A stretch of 64,000 bases of DNA from GAS188 sp963713805 (GTDB lineage Bacteria; Pseudomonadota; Alphaproteobacteria; Rhizobiales; Beijerinckiaceae): positions 62,001 through 126,000 of the forward strand of contig CAVQNF010000010.1 in assembly GCA_963713805.1 (NCBI GenBank). Reading direction: 5' to 3'. Position numbers and translations under genes: made by a program. Of the stretch, positions 17,953 to 28,309 are shown piece by piece. The notes below the pieces were generated by a model. That model did no database searches, was not told the DNA's origin, and saw nothing but the letters and a program-made list of their open reading frames with translations. How positions within the stretch are numbered: position 1 is the first letter of the stretch; every line of letters begins with the position of its first letter.

Positions 17953-18819
17953 TCACGCATGCGCAGCGGCCGCCTCGGCGCGGGCCGCGTCGACATAGAT
18001 ATCGCGCAGGCGCCGCGCGACGGGTCCCGGCTGCCCGCCGCCGATCCTCTTGCCATCGACCTCGACGACCGGCTTGACGAAGCTCGTCGCGCTGGTGATG
18101 AAGCACTCCTGCGCGGCGAAGACCTCGTCGAGCGTGAAGCTGCGCTCCTCGATCGCCAGCGCCTTCTCGCCGGCGAGCCTGATCACCGACTGGCGCGTGA
18201 TGCCGGGCAGGATGGCGTGCGAATTCGGCCGCGTCACGATGCGCCCGTCGCCGGTGACGATGAACACGGTCGAGGAACCGCCCTCGGTGACGACGCCATC
18301 TTCGTGCATGATGGCCTCCTGGCACCCGGCCGCCGCGGCCGCCTGCTTCGCCAGGACCTGCGCCAGAAGCGCGACGCTCTTGATGTCGCGGCGCGCCCAG
18401 CGAATATCGGCGACGCTATGGAGCTTGATGCCGGAGGTGGCCTTGGGATCGTTCACGATCTCACGCGCCTGGGTGAACATCACGAGGCTCGGCTTCGCGT
18501 CTTGCGGGAAAGCGAATTCGCGATCGGCCGCGCCGCGCGTCACCTGGAGGTAGATCGAGCCTTCCACGAGGCGGTTGCGCCTGACCAGCTCCTTTTGCAG
18601 CTCGACGATGCGTTCCTTGGGCAAGGGCATGTCGAGGTCGATCTCGCCGAGCGAGCGCGCGAGCCTTGCGAGATGCGCCTCATTGTCGACGAGGCCGCCA
18701 TCGAGCACGGCGCTCACCTCGTAGATGCCGTCGGCGAAAATGAAGCCCCGGTCGAAGATCGAGATCTTGGCCTCTTCCTCGGGGAGGAAGGCGCCGTTGA
18801 CATAGACGATGCGGGACAA
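17953..18819 (-). CDS. D-amino-acid aminotransferase (class IV PLP enzyme)
   Basis: A fold-type IV PLP aminotransferase of 288 residues, most like D-alanine aminotransferase: IVYVNGAFLPEEEAKISIFD, RGFIFADGIYEV, the PLP lysine in RRDIKSVALL, and TEGGSSTVFIV. Such enzymes swap amino groups between D-amino acids and 2-oxo acids and feed peptidoglycan precursors. The start TTG 18819 is preferred because GGAG lies seven bases ahead and the family begins SRIVYVNG. An in-frame ATG at 18861 has no such site. Branched-chain activity cannot be excluded from sequence. Confidence 0.8.
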   Translation of the reverse strand: MSRIVYVNGAFLPEEEAKISIFDRGFIFADGIYEVSAVLDGGLVDNEAHLARLARSLGEIDLDMPLPKERIVELQKELVRRNRLVEGSIYLQVTRGAADREFAFPQDAKPSLVMFTQAREIVNDPKATSGIKLHSVADIRWARRDIKSVALLAQVLAKQAAAAAGCQEAIMHEDGVVTEGGSSTVFIVTGDGRIVTRPNSHAILPGITRQSVIRLAGEKALAIEERSFTLDEVFAAQECFITSATSFVKPVVEVDGKRIGGGQPGPVARRLRDIYVDAARAEAAAAHA

Positions 18820-18957
18820 GGGCAAGCTCCACGATGAAGATGCAATCGGAGAATGCGACATAGGCCGCAAATTTCACTTGCGCTAGCGGCATTGCCGGCC
18901 TTTTATCGCGCCCGGCCGCGGGTTCCTATCGCCCGGCCGCTCACCTCCGGAGGCGAC

Positions 18958-19906
18958 ATGCCGCAGCTGACGAATGACGCCTCGGGCGTCCATGTGATCG
19001 CGCCGACCCCCTTCGACGAAAAAGGCGGGCTCGATCTCGCCTCGACGGCCCGCATGATCGACCGCTATCTCGCCGCCGGGGCGACCGGACTCACCATCCT
19101 CGGCATCATGGGCGAGGCGCCCAAGCTGACGGGCGCCGAAGCGCGCATCTTCGTGAAGGAAGTGCTGGCGCGGGTCGGCTCGCGCAGCGTCGTGACCGTC
19201 GGCGTCTCCTCGCCGGGCTTTGCCGCCATGAGCGACCTCACCAAGGCGGTGATGGACATGGGCGCCTCGGGCGTGATGATCGCGCCGCCTCCGACCTTGC
19301 GCACCGACGACCAGATCGTCGGCTATTTCGCCGATGCGGTCGAGGCCATAGGCAACGACGTTCCCTGGGTGCTGCAGGATTATCCGCAGACCACCAATGT
19401 CGTGATGACGCCGAAGGTGATCCAGCGCATCATCGAGGCGAACTCCTCTTGCGTCATGCTCAAGCATGAGGACTGGCCCGGCCTCGACAAGATCACGGCC
19501 TTGCGGCGCCTGCAGGCCGAGGGCGCGCTTCGCCGCGTCTCGATCCTCGTCGGCAATGGCGGCATGTTCCTCCCCTACGAGATGGAGCGCGGCGCGGACG
19601 GAGCGATGACGGGCTATGCTTATCCGGAGATGCTGGTCGGCGTGGTGAAGCTGTCGCGCGCCGGCAAGCGCGCCGAGGCGCATGATCTGTTCGACCGTCA
19701 TTTGCCGCTGGTGCGCTACGAGACGCAGCCCGGCATCGGCCTTGCGCGTGCGCAAATATGTCTTGAAGAAGCGCGGCATCATCGCCCATGACACGATGCG
19801 CAAGCCCGCAGCGAAGCTTTCGCCGGAAACGATCGCCGAGGTCGATTGGCTGATGGCGCGCATCGAAGCAGACATCGAGCAGCAAGCAGGCACGGGATAT
19901 CGCCGC
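18958..19906 (+). CDS. Dihydrodipicolinate synthase-family lyase (one frameshift, reads into the SDR)
   Basis: A class I aldolase of the DapA/NAL family, about 316 residues. The Schiff-base Lys is in VMLKHEDWPG, the Tyr in VLQDYPQTT, and the substrate loop in ILGIMGEAPKL. It acts on an unknown 2-oxo acid; it is not clearly DapA. An extra T near 19744 (ggccttgcgcg for ggcctgcgcg) shifts the frame. After correction the tail KYVLKKRGIIAHDTMRKPAA continues through MARIEADIEQQAGTGYR with no stop before the SDR start at 19907. So either a stop codon has been lost to another error or the two enzymes are translated as a fusion. Confidence 0.75.
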
Positions 19907-20677
19907 ATGAACATCGGATTGAAAGGCAAGCGCGCCCTGGTGCTCGGCGCGAGCAAGGGGCTCGGCTTCGGCATCGCCAAGGGGCTCGCGGACGAGGGCG
20001 CGAAGGTCGCCATCGCGAGCCGCAGCTTGGAGACGGCGGCCGCCGCCGCCGCGAAGATCGGCGCCAAGGCCTTCGCCTGCGACACCGGCAAGCTCGATCA
20101 GGTCGAGGCGCTGCATGCGGCCGTCACGAAGGACCTCGGCGGCGTCGACGTGCTGGTGCTGAATTCCGGCGGCCCGCCACCCGGCGGTGCGCAAGGCGTG
20201 TCGAGCGCGCAATGGCGCAGCTCCTTCGAGGCGATGTTCGTGGGGCTCGTTCGTCTCGCCGATCTCGCGCTGCCCGGCATGATCGAACGCAAATGGGGCC
20301 GCATCATCTCGGTGATCTCGTCGGGCGTGATCGAGCCCATCCCGAACCTCGCCATTTCGAACGCCATCCGGCCCGCTCTCGTCGGCTGGGGCAAGAGCCT
20401 GGCGAATGAGGTGGCGCGCCATGGGATCACGGTGAACGCCGTGGCACCCGGGCGGATCGCCACCGACCGCCTCACCCAGCTCGACAAGGCGAATGCCGAG
20501 AAGCAGGGGAAATCGGTCGCCGAGATCGAGGCCGCCGCCAAGGCACGCATTCCGGCCGGCCGCTACGGCACGGTCGAGGATTACGCTTCGGTCGCCGTGT
20601 TCCTCGCGAGCGAAGCCGCAAGCTATGTGACCGGCTCGATCCTGCGGGCCGACGGCGGGCAGATCGCGAGCCACTGA
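19907..20677 (+). CDS. SDR-family oxidoreductase with an altered active site
   Basis: A short-chain dehydrogenase/reductase of 256 residues. The nucleotide-binding motif is GASKGLGFGIAKGL and the structural NSGG block is present (LVLNSGGPPPGG). Where classical members have YxxxK the sequence reads NLAISNAIRPALVGWGKSL, so no Tyr is present and the Lys appears replaced by Arg. The same pattern occurs in a FabG-like side branch (from memory), whose reaction is unclear. The frame is intact, and ATG 19907 is in the same corrected frame as the upstream lyase, with no intervening stop. Confidence 0.8.
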   Translation: MNIGLKGKRALVLGASKGLGFGIAKGLADEGAKVAIASRSLETAAAAAAKIGAKAFACDTGKLDQVEALHAAVTKDLGGVDVLVLNSGGPPPGGAQGVSSAQWRSSFEAMFVGLVRLADLALPGMIERKWGRIISVISSGVIEPIPNLAISNAIRPALVGWGKSLANEVARHGITVNAVAPGRIATDRLTQLDKANAEKQGKSVAEIEAAAKARIPAGRYGTVEDYASVAVFLASEAASYVTGSILRADGGQIASH

Positions 20678-20795
20678 GCGCGCCTCGTCGAGACGGCGCG
20701 TCGGACTTTCCTCTCGACAACGAGTGGGTTCGAGGCGGAGAGCCTCGAGCCTTTCCTCGCCCAGCATGGTCTCATCGGCGGCGGGCCCGCGAAGC

Positions 20796-21524
20796 ATGAA
20801 TCCTCGGCGAAAAATCATGACGCTTTGCTTGACGCGCCGTTTCCTCGTCGTCGCCCTGCTGGGCGGATTCGCGCTTGCCGCCTGCGGCGACAGCGAACCG
20901 ACGCAGCGCAAGGCCTTCATCGACTTCCTGCAAACGCGCATCATCGACAAGCCGGGCCTGCATGTGCCGATGCCGACCGAGGAGCAAACGAAATCCTTCG
21001 GGGATTATGCCAAAGACTACGGGATCATTCTCGGGTTCAATGCGGGAATGGACAAGAACGTCTCGGGTCGCATGCAACAAGTTTTTCAGAGCGGCATGAT
21101 CCGTTCCTTGGACGAGTTGACGACGCGCCGCGCCGATATCGGCGCCGCCATGGAGGGGATGAGGACGCTGCGCAAGGCGCTCGACGAAGAGCTCGCCAAG
21201 GCCGACGCGGCCCACGCCGCCTTGAAGCAACCCGAAGAGCTCAAGGCCGTCTACGACAAGGCCTATGAGCGCACGGTGACCGCCCCGGCAAAAGCCTTCG
21301 GGGAAGCATTTCCGGCCGGCGACGGCGCGTTCCAGGCGGCACAGAGCCTCGCAAGCTTTCTCGATCTGCATCGCGATGCGATCAAGATCAACGGCAGCTC
21401 GATCCAGGCGAGCGATCCCAAGCTCATGAGCGAGCTCAACGGCCTGATCGGCGCCCTCAATCAGAAAGGCCAGGCCGTCATGGAGGCGCAGCGTAAGCTC
21501 CAGGCGGCCATCCAAGGATTTTAG
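20796..21524 (+). CDS. DUF3053-type lipoprotein
   Basis: A 242-residue lipoprotein: a positively charged start (MNPRRKIMTLCLTRR), a hydrophobic core and lipobox ALAAC at about residue 27, then a helical domain. The opening of the mature part (QRKAFIDFLQTRII...LHVPMPTEEQTKSFGDYAKDY) matches the DUF3053 (YiaF-like) family. It is probably anchored in the inner or outer membrane facing the periplasm; the function is unknown. ATG 20796 gives a better charged N-region than the internal ATG 20817. The frame is intact. Confidence 0.75.
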   Translation: MNPRRKIMTLCLTRRFLVVALLGGFALAACGDSEPTQRKAFIDFLQTRIIDKPGLHVPMPTEEQTKSFGDYAKDYGIILGFNAGMDKNVSGRMQQVFQSGMIRSLDELTTRRADIGAAMEGMRTLRKALDEELAKADAAHAALKQPEELKAVYDKAYERTVTAPAKAFGEAFPAGDGAFQAAQSLASFLDLHRDAIKINGSSIQASDPKLMSELNGLIGALNQKGQAVMEAQRKLQAAIQGF

Positions 21525-21581
21525 GGGCCGCTCTTGACGCATGGAGGCGTATTTGGGCTGAACGCATCCGGCGCTGAAAAC

Positions 21582-21962
21582 CTACGCGACGCTGAGGCGA
21601 TCATGATCCGAGCAGGGGTCGATCTCGATGACGATCCTCTTGACGGTGACGGTCGGGGCCTTGCGGCGGTGGCCGACCGCTTTCATCGCGATGAAGCCCG
21701 CTGCTTCCATCTTCGCCAGGGTGCGCGTGAGATTGGGTTGCGCCCGGCCGCTCATCCGCGCGAGCTCCGCGACCGATTGCGGCTCCCGCGCACGAATGAT
21801 GGCGAGAAGCTCGCGATTCTCCGGCGTCAATAGGCGCACGATAGCGTCGACCGAATTGAAGCTCATCTTGGCGGCATGGGCCGGGGCCGGCCGTTCGCCA
21901 CGCGCCACGGCCTTCATCTCGTCGCGCAGGGATCGCAGATCCTGAACCCTGTATTTGGTCAT
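21582..21962 (-). CDS. tumA: TumA-type antitoxin / MarR-like DNA-binding protein
   Basis: A 126-residue protein starting MTKYRVQDLRSLRDEMKAVA, with a winged-helix segment (LLTPENRELLAIIRAREPQSVAELARMSG, RAQPNLTRTLAKMEAAGFI). It overlaps the upstream gene by four bases (ATGA, 21959-21962), so toxin and antitoxin are coupled with the toxin first. The family (HVO_A0114-like regulators) is the usual partner of DUF6516/TumE proteins. It probably also represses its own operon through the inverted repeat at 22368-22389 (inference). Confidence 0.8.
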   Translation of the reverse strand: MTKYRVQDLRSLRDEMKAVARGERPAPAHAAKMSFNSVDAIVRLLTPENRELLAIIRAREPQSVAELARMSGRAQPNLTRTLAKMEAAGFIAMKAVGHRRKAPTVTVKRIVIEIDPCSDHDRLSVA

Positions 21963-22369
21963 GTCGACCTCCGTGACTCCGTCACCGTGACGACAGTCGT
22001 GCCGATCCCTAGCTCGCTCAACAATCGCTCCACTCGATCAAAGAAGTCATCGATCAGGGTCTCGGCATCCGTAAACAGGTACGGTCTTCCTGGATCGTTC
22101 TCCGTCCGGTGCCAATGATCGTTCGTCGCGGGCGGGCGCTCGAACCGGGAGCGCTTTGCCGGAACGGCATGGGCGTTATCAAACCGGACCAGCCGTGTGC
22201 CATCGGGGGCATGCAGCGTGAACGAATAGGACAGGCCATGTGCACGCCTCTTGGTGGCTTTGACTCGCTTGATCTCGAACTTGATCCAATAGCCCTCTTC
22301 GAGACGGTGAATGCGTCCATCAAAAGCCGGCAGGAATTCAAGTCCATATTCGTTTGGCTTGGCGTTCAT
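21959..22369 (-). CDS. tumE: TumE-family toxin (DUF6516)
   Basis: The start ATG 22369 gives a 136-residue protein, MNAKPNEYGLEFLPAFDGRI. The central block GYWIKFEIKRVKATKRRAHG...YSFTLHAPDGTRLVRFDNAHAV is characteristic of the DUF6516 / TumE toxin family. The C terminus DAETLIDDFFDRVERLLSEL fits too. The toxic activity of the family is not well defined, so none is assigned here. It is paired with the downstream DNA-binding antitoxin by an ATGA overlap. Composition is slightly AT-richer than the flanking PBP1A gene. Confidence 0.8.
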   Translation of the reverse strand: MNAKPNEYGLEFLPAFDGRIHRLEEGYWIKFEIKRVKATKRRAHGLSYSFTLHAPDGTRLVRFDNAHAVPAKRSRFERPPATNDHWHRTENDPGRPYLFTDAETLIDDFFDRVERLLSELGIGTTVVTVTESRRST

Positions 22370-22389
22370 ATCATATCCTGAATTGATAT
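22368..22389. promoter_or_regulatory. Probable operator of the tumE-tumA operon
   Basis: A perfect inverted repeat, ATATCA (22368-22373) and TGATAT (22384-22389) with a ten-base spacer, covers the tumE start codon. Its position fits autoregulation by the antitoxin; no binding data exist. Confidence 0.5.
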
Positions 22390-22636
22390 TATGCTCTCCC
22401 TCACCGGTCAAGGTCACTATTCGCGCGGCTTGAAAGCTCGAGCGATCGGCGGCACGCTTCGTTAGCCGCCACACGTCCGCCTTCGGAGGGTCCTCTATCC
22501 CGCCCCCGCGAAACGCAAACTTTACCGCACCTTAATCCGCCACAATCACAGTCGAGATCGAATGAGGGCTCGACGGGCGTGATCGCACGAGGTGCATGTT
22601 TCGATGGGGCGAGGCGGACGGGGGTCAAATTCGCGC

Positions 22637-24901
22637 ATGCGACGAGAGCCGTCCTTCGGGTCCGGGCGCGGGGGCGAGGATTTGCGCCTGCGGCCGGAGG
22701 ATCGCGCCAATCCGCCGCGACGGTCGGGCGCCGGGCCGCAAACGGTGAAGGCCGTGGCTGAACGCTCCGCGGTTCGCGGCAAGCGGCCGGCCGCGGGTCG
22801 GGGAGGAGGAGGCGGGCGTTCTCGAAAAAGACGCACTGGCGGGCGTTCGCTGATGGGCCGCCTCTTCGTCTGGGGCGTGACGCTTGGCGTGTGGGGAATG
22901 ATCGGCCTCGCGGGGCTCGTCGGCTATTACTTCACCAAGCTGCCCCCGATCGATCAGCTCGCGGTCCCGAAACGCCCGCCCAACGTGGCGATCCTCGCGT
23001 CCGACGGCACCCTCCTCGCCAATCGGGGCGAGACGGGCGGGCGCACCGTGGCGCTTTCGGAATTGCCGGCCTATGCGCCGAAGGCCTTCGTCGCCATCGA
23101 GGATCGGCGCTTCTACCATCATTTCGGCATCGATCCGCTCGGCCTCGGGCGTGCCGTGGCGATCACGCTCTGGCGGCGCGGCCATGGCGGCGTGCAAGGC
23201 GGCTCGACGCTCACCCAGCAGCTCGCCAAGAACCTGTTCCTGACGCAGGAACGTACCTTGTCGCGCAAGATCCAGGAGGCGATCCTGGCGGTCTGGCTCG
23301 AGCGCAAATACACGAAGGACCAGATCCTCGAGCTCTACCTCAACCGCGTCTATTTCGGTTCCGGCGCCTATGGCATCGAGGCGGCGGCGCAGCGCTATTT
23401 CTCGAAGCCCGCCCGCTCTCTCTCGCTCGCCGAAGCCGCGACGCTCGCAGGCGTCGTCCAGGCGCCCGGACGCCTCGCGCCCAACCGCAACCCGGACGCT
23501 GCCCAGAAACGCGCCGAGATCGTCATCGCCGATATGCGCGACCAGGGCTTCATCAGTGACGGCATGGCCAAGGTGGCGCTGGCGCATCCGGCCCAGGCGA
23601 TCGAGAATGTCGGCGGCGGCACGGCGAATTATGCGGCCGATTACGTCATGGACGCTCTCGACGAGAAGATCGGCGCGCTCGAGGGCGACATCACCGTCGC
23701 GACGACGCTCGACAGCCGGCTGCAATCCCTCGCCGAGCACATTCTCGGCGAGGAGCTTGATGCCAAGGGCGGCAAGCTCGATGTCGGAGAAGGGGCGCTC
23801 GTGGCGCTTTCGCCCGATGGCGCCGTGAAGGCGCTGGTCGGCGGCCGCGACTATGCCCGGAGCCAGTTCAACCGCGCGACCTCGGCGCGCCGGCAGCCTG
23901 GGTCGTCCTTCAAGCCCTTCACCTATCTCACCGCGATCGAGCATGGCCTCACGCCGGACACGGTGCGCGAGGATGGGCCAATCAACATCAAGGGCTGGAA
24001 GCCGGAAAACTACACCCATGAATATTTCGGGCAGGTGACGCTGAAACAGGCTTTCGCCATGTCGCTAAACACCGTCGCGGTTCGCCTCGCCTATGAATTC
24101 GGGCCGAAGGCGGTCGCCGCGACGGCGGCAAGGCTCGGCATCCAAAGCCCCTTGCAGGCAACCCCTTCGATCGCGCTCGGCACCTCCGAGGTCACCCCGC
24201 TCGAGCTCGTCACCGCCTACGCGACCTTCGCCAATGGCGGCCTCGGCGTCGAGCCGCATGTGATCGCGAGCGTCAAATCGGCGGGAGGCCAGGTCCTTTT
24301 TCGGCAAGGTGTCGAGAGCCATGGCCGGGTCATCGATCCGACGGCCCACGCCATGATGATCGACATGATGCGCGAAACCCTGCTCACCGGCACGGCGCGA
24401 AAGGCCGAGATTCCCAATTGGGACGCGGCCGGCAAGACCGGCACCACCCAGGATTACCGCGATGCCTGGTTCGTCGGCTATACGGCCACGCTGGTGACCG
24501 GCGTCTGGCTCGGCAATGACGATGATTCCCCGATGAAGAAGGTGACGGGAAGCGGTTTGCCCGCCGAAGTGTGGAACCGCTTCATGCGCGCGGCGCTCGC
24601 GGGTTCGACGCCCGTGCCCCTGCCCGCGACGCAATGGGAACGCGCACCCGGGCTGTTCGACCCGTCGCCGCCGATCGCTTCGGCGCCCTCCTTGGCGCCG
24701 GGCCAAGCGGGCCCCCCGGCGAGCGCCGCAACATCGGGGCCGCTGGTGCTGAACGCCGGCGGGTCGTCCGGCCAGGCTCGCCCGATGCCGATCCCGGATG
24801 GCGGCTTGCGGCCACCCGCTCCCATTCCGAACGTGTCGCCGGGACGCGCCTGGACGCCACCCCGGCAAAAGAGCTTTCTCGACGCGATTTTCGGGAATTG
24901 A
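22637..24901 (+). CDS. mrcA: Class A penicillin-binding protein 1A
   Basis: A bifunctional peptidoglycan glycosyltransferase/transpeptidase of about 754 residues. Residues 1-75 are a basic cytoplasmic tail and 76-99 the membrane anchor. The glycosyltransferase domain has catalytic Glu155 in IEDRRFYHH and the second motif GGSTLTQQLAKN. The transpeptidase has S423-S-F-K426, S476-L-N478 and K600-T-G-T, a complete penicillin-binding set. The tail is Pro/Gly-rich. The frame is intact. ATG 22637 is used; in-frame starts upstream (22604) would lengthen the basic tail. There is no ponA-linked partner nearby. Confidence 0.9.
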   Translation: MRREPSFGSGRGGEDLRLRPEDRANPPRRSGAGPQTVKAVAERSAVRGKRPAAGRGGGGGRSRKRRTGGRSLMGRLFVWGVTLGVWGMIGLAGLVGYYFTKLPPIDQLAVPKRPPNVAILASDGTLLANRGETGGRTVALSELPAYAPKAFVAIEDRRFYHHFGIDPLGLGRAVAITLWRRGHGGVQGGSTLTQQLAKNLFLTQERTLSRKIQEAILAVWLERKYTKDQILELYLNRVYFGSGAYGIEAAAQRYFSKPARSLSLAEAATLAGVVQAPGRLAPNRNPDAAQKRAEIVIADMRDQGFISDGMAKVALAHPAQAIENVGGGTANYAADYVMDALDEKIGALEGDITVATTLDSRLQSLAEHILGEELDAKGGKLDVGEGALVALSPDGAVKALVGGRDYARSQFNRATSARRQPGSSFKPFTYLTAIEHGLTPDTVREDGPINIKGWKPENYTHEYFGQVTLKQAFAMSLNTVAVRLAYEFGPKAVAATAARLGIQSPLQATPSIALGTSEVTPLELVTAYATFANGGLGVEPHVIASVKSAGGQVLFRQGVESHGRVIDPTAHAMMIDMMRETLLTGTARKAEIPNWDAAGKTGTTQDYRDAWFVGYTATLVTGVWLGNDDDSPMKKVTGSGLPAEVWNRFMRAALAGSTPVPLPATQWERAPGLFDPSPPIASAPSLAPGQAGPPASAATSGPLVLNAGGSSGQARPMPIPDGGLRPPAPIPNVSPGRAWTPPRQKSFLDAIFGN

Positions 24902-24935
24902 TCCTGCCGCGGGAGCGCTTCGGGCTTCTCTCGCC

Positions 24936-27900
24936 TCAGACCGCCATCACGCGCGCCCGCGGGAAGACGACCTCGACCAGAGTGCCCTCGTTGGCGTTGC
25001 TTGCGATCGACAAATTCGCGTGATTGGCCTTCACCAAAGCCTTGGTGAGGGAGAGCCCGAGACCGCTGCCTCCCGGACGCAAGGTGGTGGCGAATTGCCG
25101 AAAAGGCTCCATCGCCTCCGCGAGCTCCCGCTCGGACATGCCGATGCCGGTGTCGCGCACCCGCAAGATCACCTCGCCTTCCTCGGAAATCGCGGTGGAG
25201 ACGATCACCTGCCCGCCGGGCTCGGTGAACTTCACCGCGTTCGACAAGACGTTGAGCGCGATCTGCTTGATGCTGCGCGCATCAGCGATGATCGCCGGCA
25301 ACCCTTGCGCGAGGCTCTGGCGCAACAGCACGCGCGAGCGCGCCGCATCCAACTGGACGAGGGCGACCCCGGCGCCGACCTCGGCATTGAGGTTCACGAC
25401 AGTGAAGGACAGCTCCATGCGGCCCGATTCGATCTTCGACAGATCGAGGAGGTCATTCACCAGGCTGATGATATGCGTTCCCGAAGCGCGGATGTCCTTG
25501 ACGTATTCCTTGTAGCGCTCGTTCTCGAGCGGTCCGAAGCGCTCCTCGGCAATGATGTCGGCAAAGCCCACGATCGAATTCAGCGGCGTGCGGATCTCAT
25601 GGCTCACTTTCGCGAGAAACTCGGATTTCTGCGCGGTGGTGCGCTCGGCCGCGACGCGCGCCTCGACGAGGCCGGCCTCCGAATCCTTGCTCGCCGTGAG
25701 GTCCCGGAAGGCCGCATGCCATCTGACGGAGCGCCAGACGTCGTTGCCGGCGTAGAGCTTCATGGAAAGCGAGATGCGCCGCCCGTTGCGCTCGCGTCCG
25801 GTGATCTCGATCGAGGCCGGAGGCGACGTTCCCGCCTGAGCCTCGCCGAGCGCGGCGGCAAGAGCTTGATGCGATTCAGGCGCGATCAGGACCGCGAGAG
25901 CCTCGCCCGCGATCTCGCCCGCGCCGTAACCGAAGAGCTTTTCGGCGGAAGGATTCATGGCGAGGATGCGCCCGAGCCCATCGATGCTCACGATGCCGTC
26001 GGCGGCGCCGTCGAGAAGGGCTCGCAACTCGCCGATCTCGGCCTCCTTGGCCGCGATGGCCGAACGGTGGGCCGCCTCCAGGCTTTCCGTTTCCCGCAGC
26101 AGCGAGCGGCGCAGCGAAAGCAAGGTTGCGGCCTCGCCGCCCCATTTGATCGCCTGGCAGCGAGCATCGACCTCGATGACCTCGCCGTCGCGCGCCCTGA
26201 TCGCGACGCGCTTTCCATTGCGGCGCGGATCGTCAGGCTCCGCGAACAGCTTGTCGATTCCGCCGTGCCGTTCGAATTCCTCGAAGCTCGAATGGCCGAG
26301 GAGGTCAAGGAGCGTCTTGTTCGCCGCCAGCGCCACGCCCGTGCGATGCACCAGAATCCCGACCGGAAGCCGGTGGACGACGGCCGCGAGATCGCCGGCG
26401 GAGGCGCCCGCGAAAGCTTGCGGCTCCGGCGCCGGACGCCCGCGGATCGCTCGCCTCGACGCGCTCGCTCGCCGACGAGCTTCCCTCGGCCTCCGCAAGC
26501 GCCGAATTGTTCCGGCGCGCCGCCTCCTCGTCGCGGCCGTTCCCCGAGGCGGCAGCCTCGGCCGGCCGCTCGGACGGCAGCGCCCAGGTGGCGCCGAGCG
26601 CCTTGGCGATATCGGCGAAGGCATCGCGCTCCGCCGGCGAAAGGGCGGGTGCCTCCTGTTCCCGCAAGCGCGCCGCATCGGTGCTCGGCGGCCGCAAGGT
26701 GATGACATTGGACGAGCGCAAGGGCGCTTCGACCGGTTTCGGTGCTGCAGCGGAGGGTTCGGACGGTCCGGACGTGCCCGTGGTCATCGGCGAACCGGGC
26801 ATCTGCGAACGCGCGAGCAGCATCGGGTTCGTCTCGCCCTGCGCCCATGCGGCCGATGCGAGCGGGACCGCCGAACGCCCGAGCACCGCCGCTTGCGCCT
26901 CGCGGGAGACATGGCTCGACACGGAAGCCTCGACGAGCTCCTGCTCGGCATCCGGGGATGCAGCGATACCCACGGGTGGGGGCGTCGTGGCGGGCAAGGA
27001 CTTCTCGTCCCCGACGGCATCCTTCGCGCCGCGATCTCCCTTCGGGACCCATCCTTCCGGTCGAGTCCTCCGGCGCGTCCGTTGATGCGTCCGGCGGCGT
27101 CTGGCTCACTGAGGGCTGCGACTCGCCGGAGCGCACGCCGGAAATGACGAGAAATCCCCGATACCCTGTTATGCGGCGGCCCTGATCGAGCACCGGCGCG
27201 CCGAACAATTGGCCGACGAAGGAAGAGCCGTCGGGAGCGGGAAGCGTCACGACAGGCACTCCCGCGACGGGCCGTCCGGCCGCGATCTCCGCTTCGACGG
27301 CCGCGCCTCCCTTCTCGAACAACTCGCCGAGCAACGCCGGCTGCATCGGCGCGCCGCGTCCGAGAGCCTGCGACAAGCTCGTGCCGGGAGGGCCCGCGAG
27401 CAGGCGGCCGCTCGCATCGGTCTGCCAGGTGAGCCTGCGGCTCAAAGGATGTGCGATCGTCTCGGTGTCGCCCGTGGCCCGGGCAACGATCTGCGAGACG
27501 GCAGCCTGCGCGCCCGGCCTGTCCGGAACATCCGCGCCTGAAGGTCTCGACAAGGAAGGCGAGGGCGGCGCCTCGGGAACTCTGGCGCGGAAGTCCGGCA
27601 TGTCGGGCGGCACCGCCCGTCCATCCGGCGCGAGCGCCGGAGCGCCGGCCGTCGCGACCGCGACCAGGCCCTCGCTTGCGTCTTCAAGCCTGGCCCGGCC
27701 GAGCAGCAAGGTCGCGACCAGGGGGCGCCTTCCGACGCAAAGCCGCCAACGCTCGAGCCAAAGCCGGTCCGAACGCCCGGCCCGGCCGATCGCGGCTGCG
27801 ACAAGTTCCGGCATTTCTTGCGTCCGCGGCAGGTCGAACAGGACAGCGCCAGCTTCGTTCCACCACAGCGGCGCACCATCGGCGAGCGCCCAGATGGCCG

Positions 27901-28024
27901 CCGCGGCTCCCTTTTCGATCGCGCGAAGCAAGGAGCCATCCATCCCTGCCGAGACGAGCGGAGGGCGTGGCCAGGCCGCCGGGACGTTTCCGGGCTCGGA
28001 ATTTGCGTTGTCAGGCGGCGACAT
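24936..28024 (-). CDS. PdhS/CbrA-like PAS histidine kinase (two frameshifts)
   Basis: About 1030 residues: a long, low-complexity Pro/Ala/Ser-rich N-terminal sensor part from ATG 28024, two PAS-like segments (MPVGILVHRTG type and ALLDGAADGIVSIDGLGRIL), then a HisKA domain with His in KVSHEIRTPLNSIVGFAD and an HATPase domain (NVLSNAVKFTEPGG, DTGIGM, GGSGLGLSLTKALV). Length and the HisKA/HATPase sequence resemble PdhS of Brucella and CbrA of Sinorhizobium, DivK-linked cell-cycle kinases; this relation is by memory. Frame changes near 27075 and 26430 fall in the linker. Convergent with PBP1A, 34 bases apart. Confidence 0.75.
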
Positions 28025-28309
28025 TGCGTTGAAGACCTGTCATATGGACGAAATGCGACGTCGATCGGCCTGTTCCGTTCCGGGACGGCCCTTCACGGTG
28101 CCCGGTAACGCTTTATAGACCATGTTCCCTGGGCCTGTCGCATCTATTCGCCTTCGCGGCAGGCGGATGCCGAGGTTAGGGTTAATCCGCGATCCTTCGG
28201 TGCACGAGGCCTCAACAAAGCCTCGCGAAGGCGTGACAAATCAGCGGGCGCGCTGCTAGCCTCTTCTCATCCGCGAGGTGATTCGCGAAAATCTTGGGCG
28301 AAAGCTGCG

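Noticed and set aside
18820..18861. Upstream ATG start for the aminotransferase
   Set aside because: It lacks a ribosome site, while TTG 18819 has GGAG at good spacing and matches the family start.
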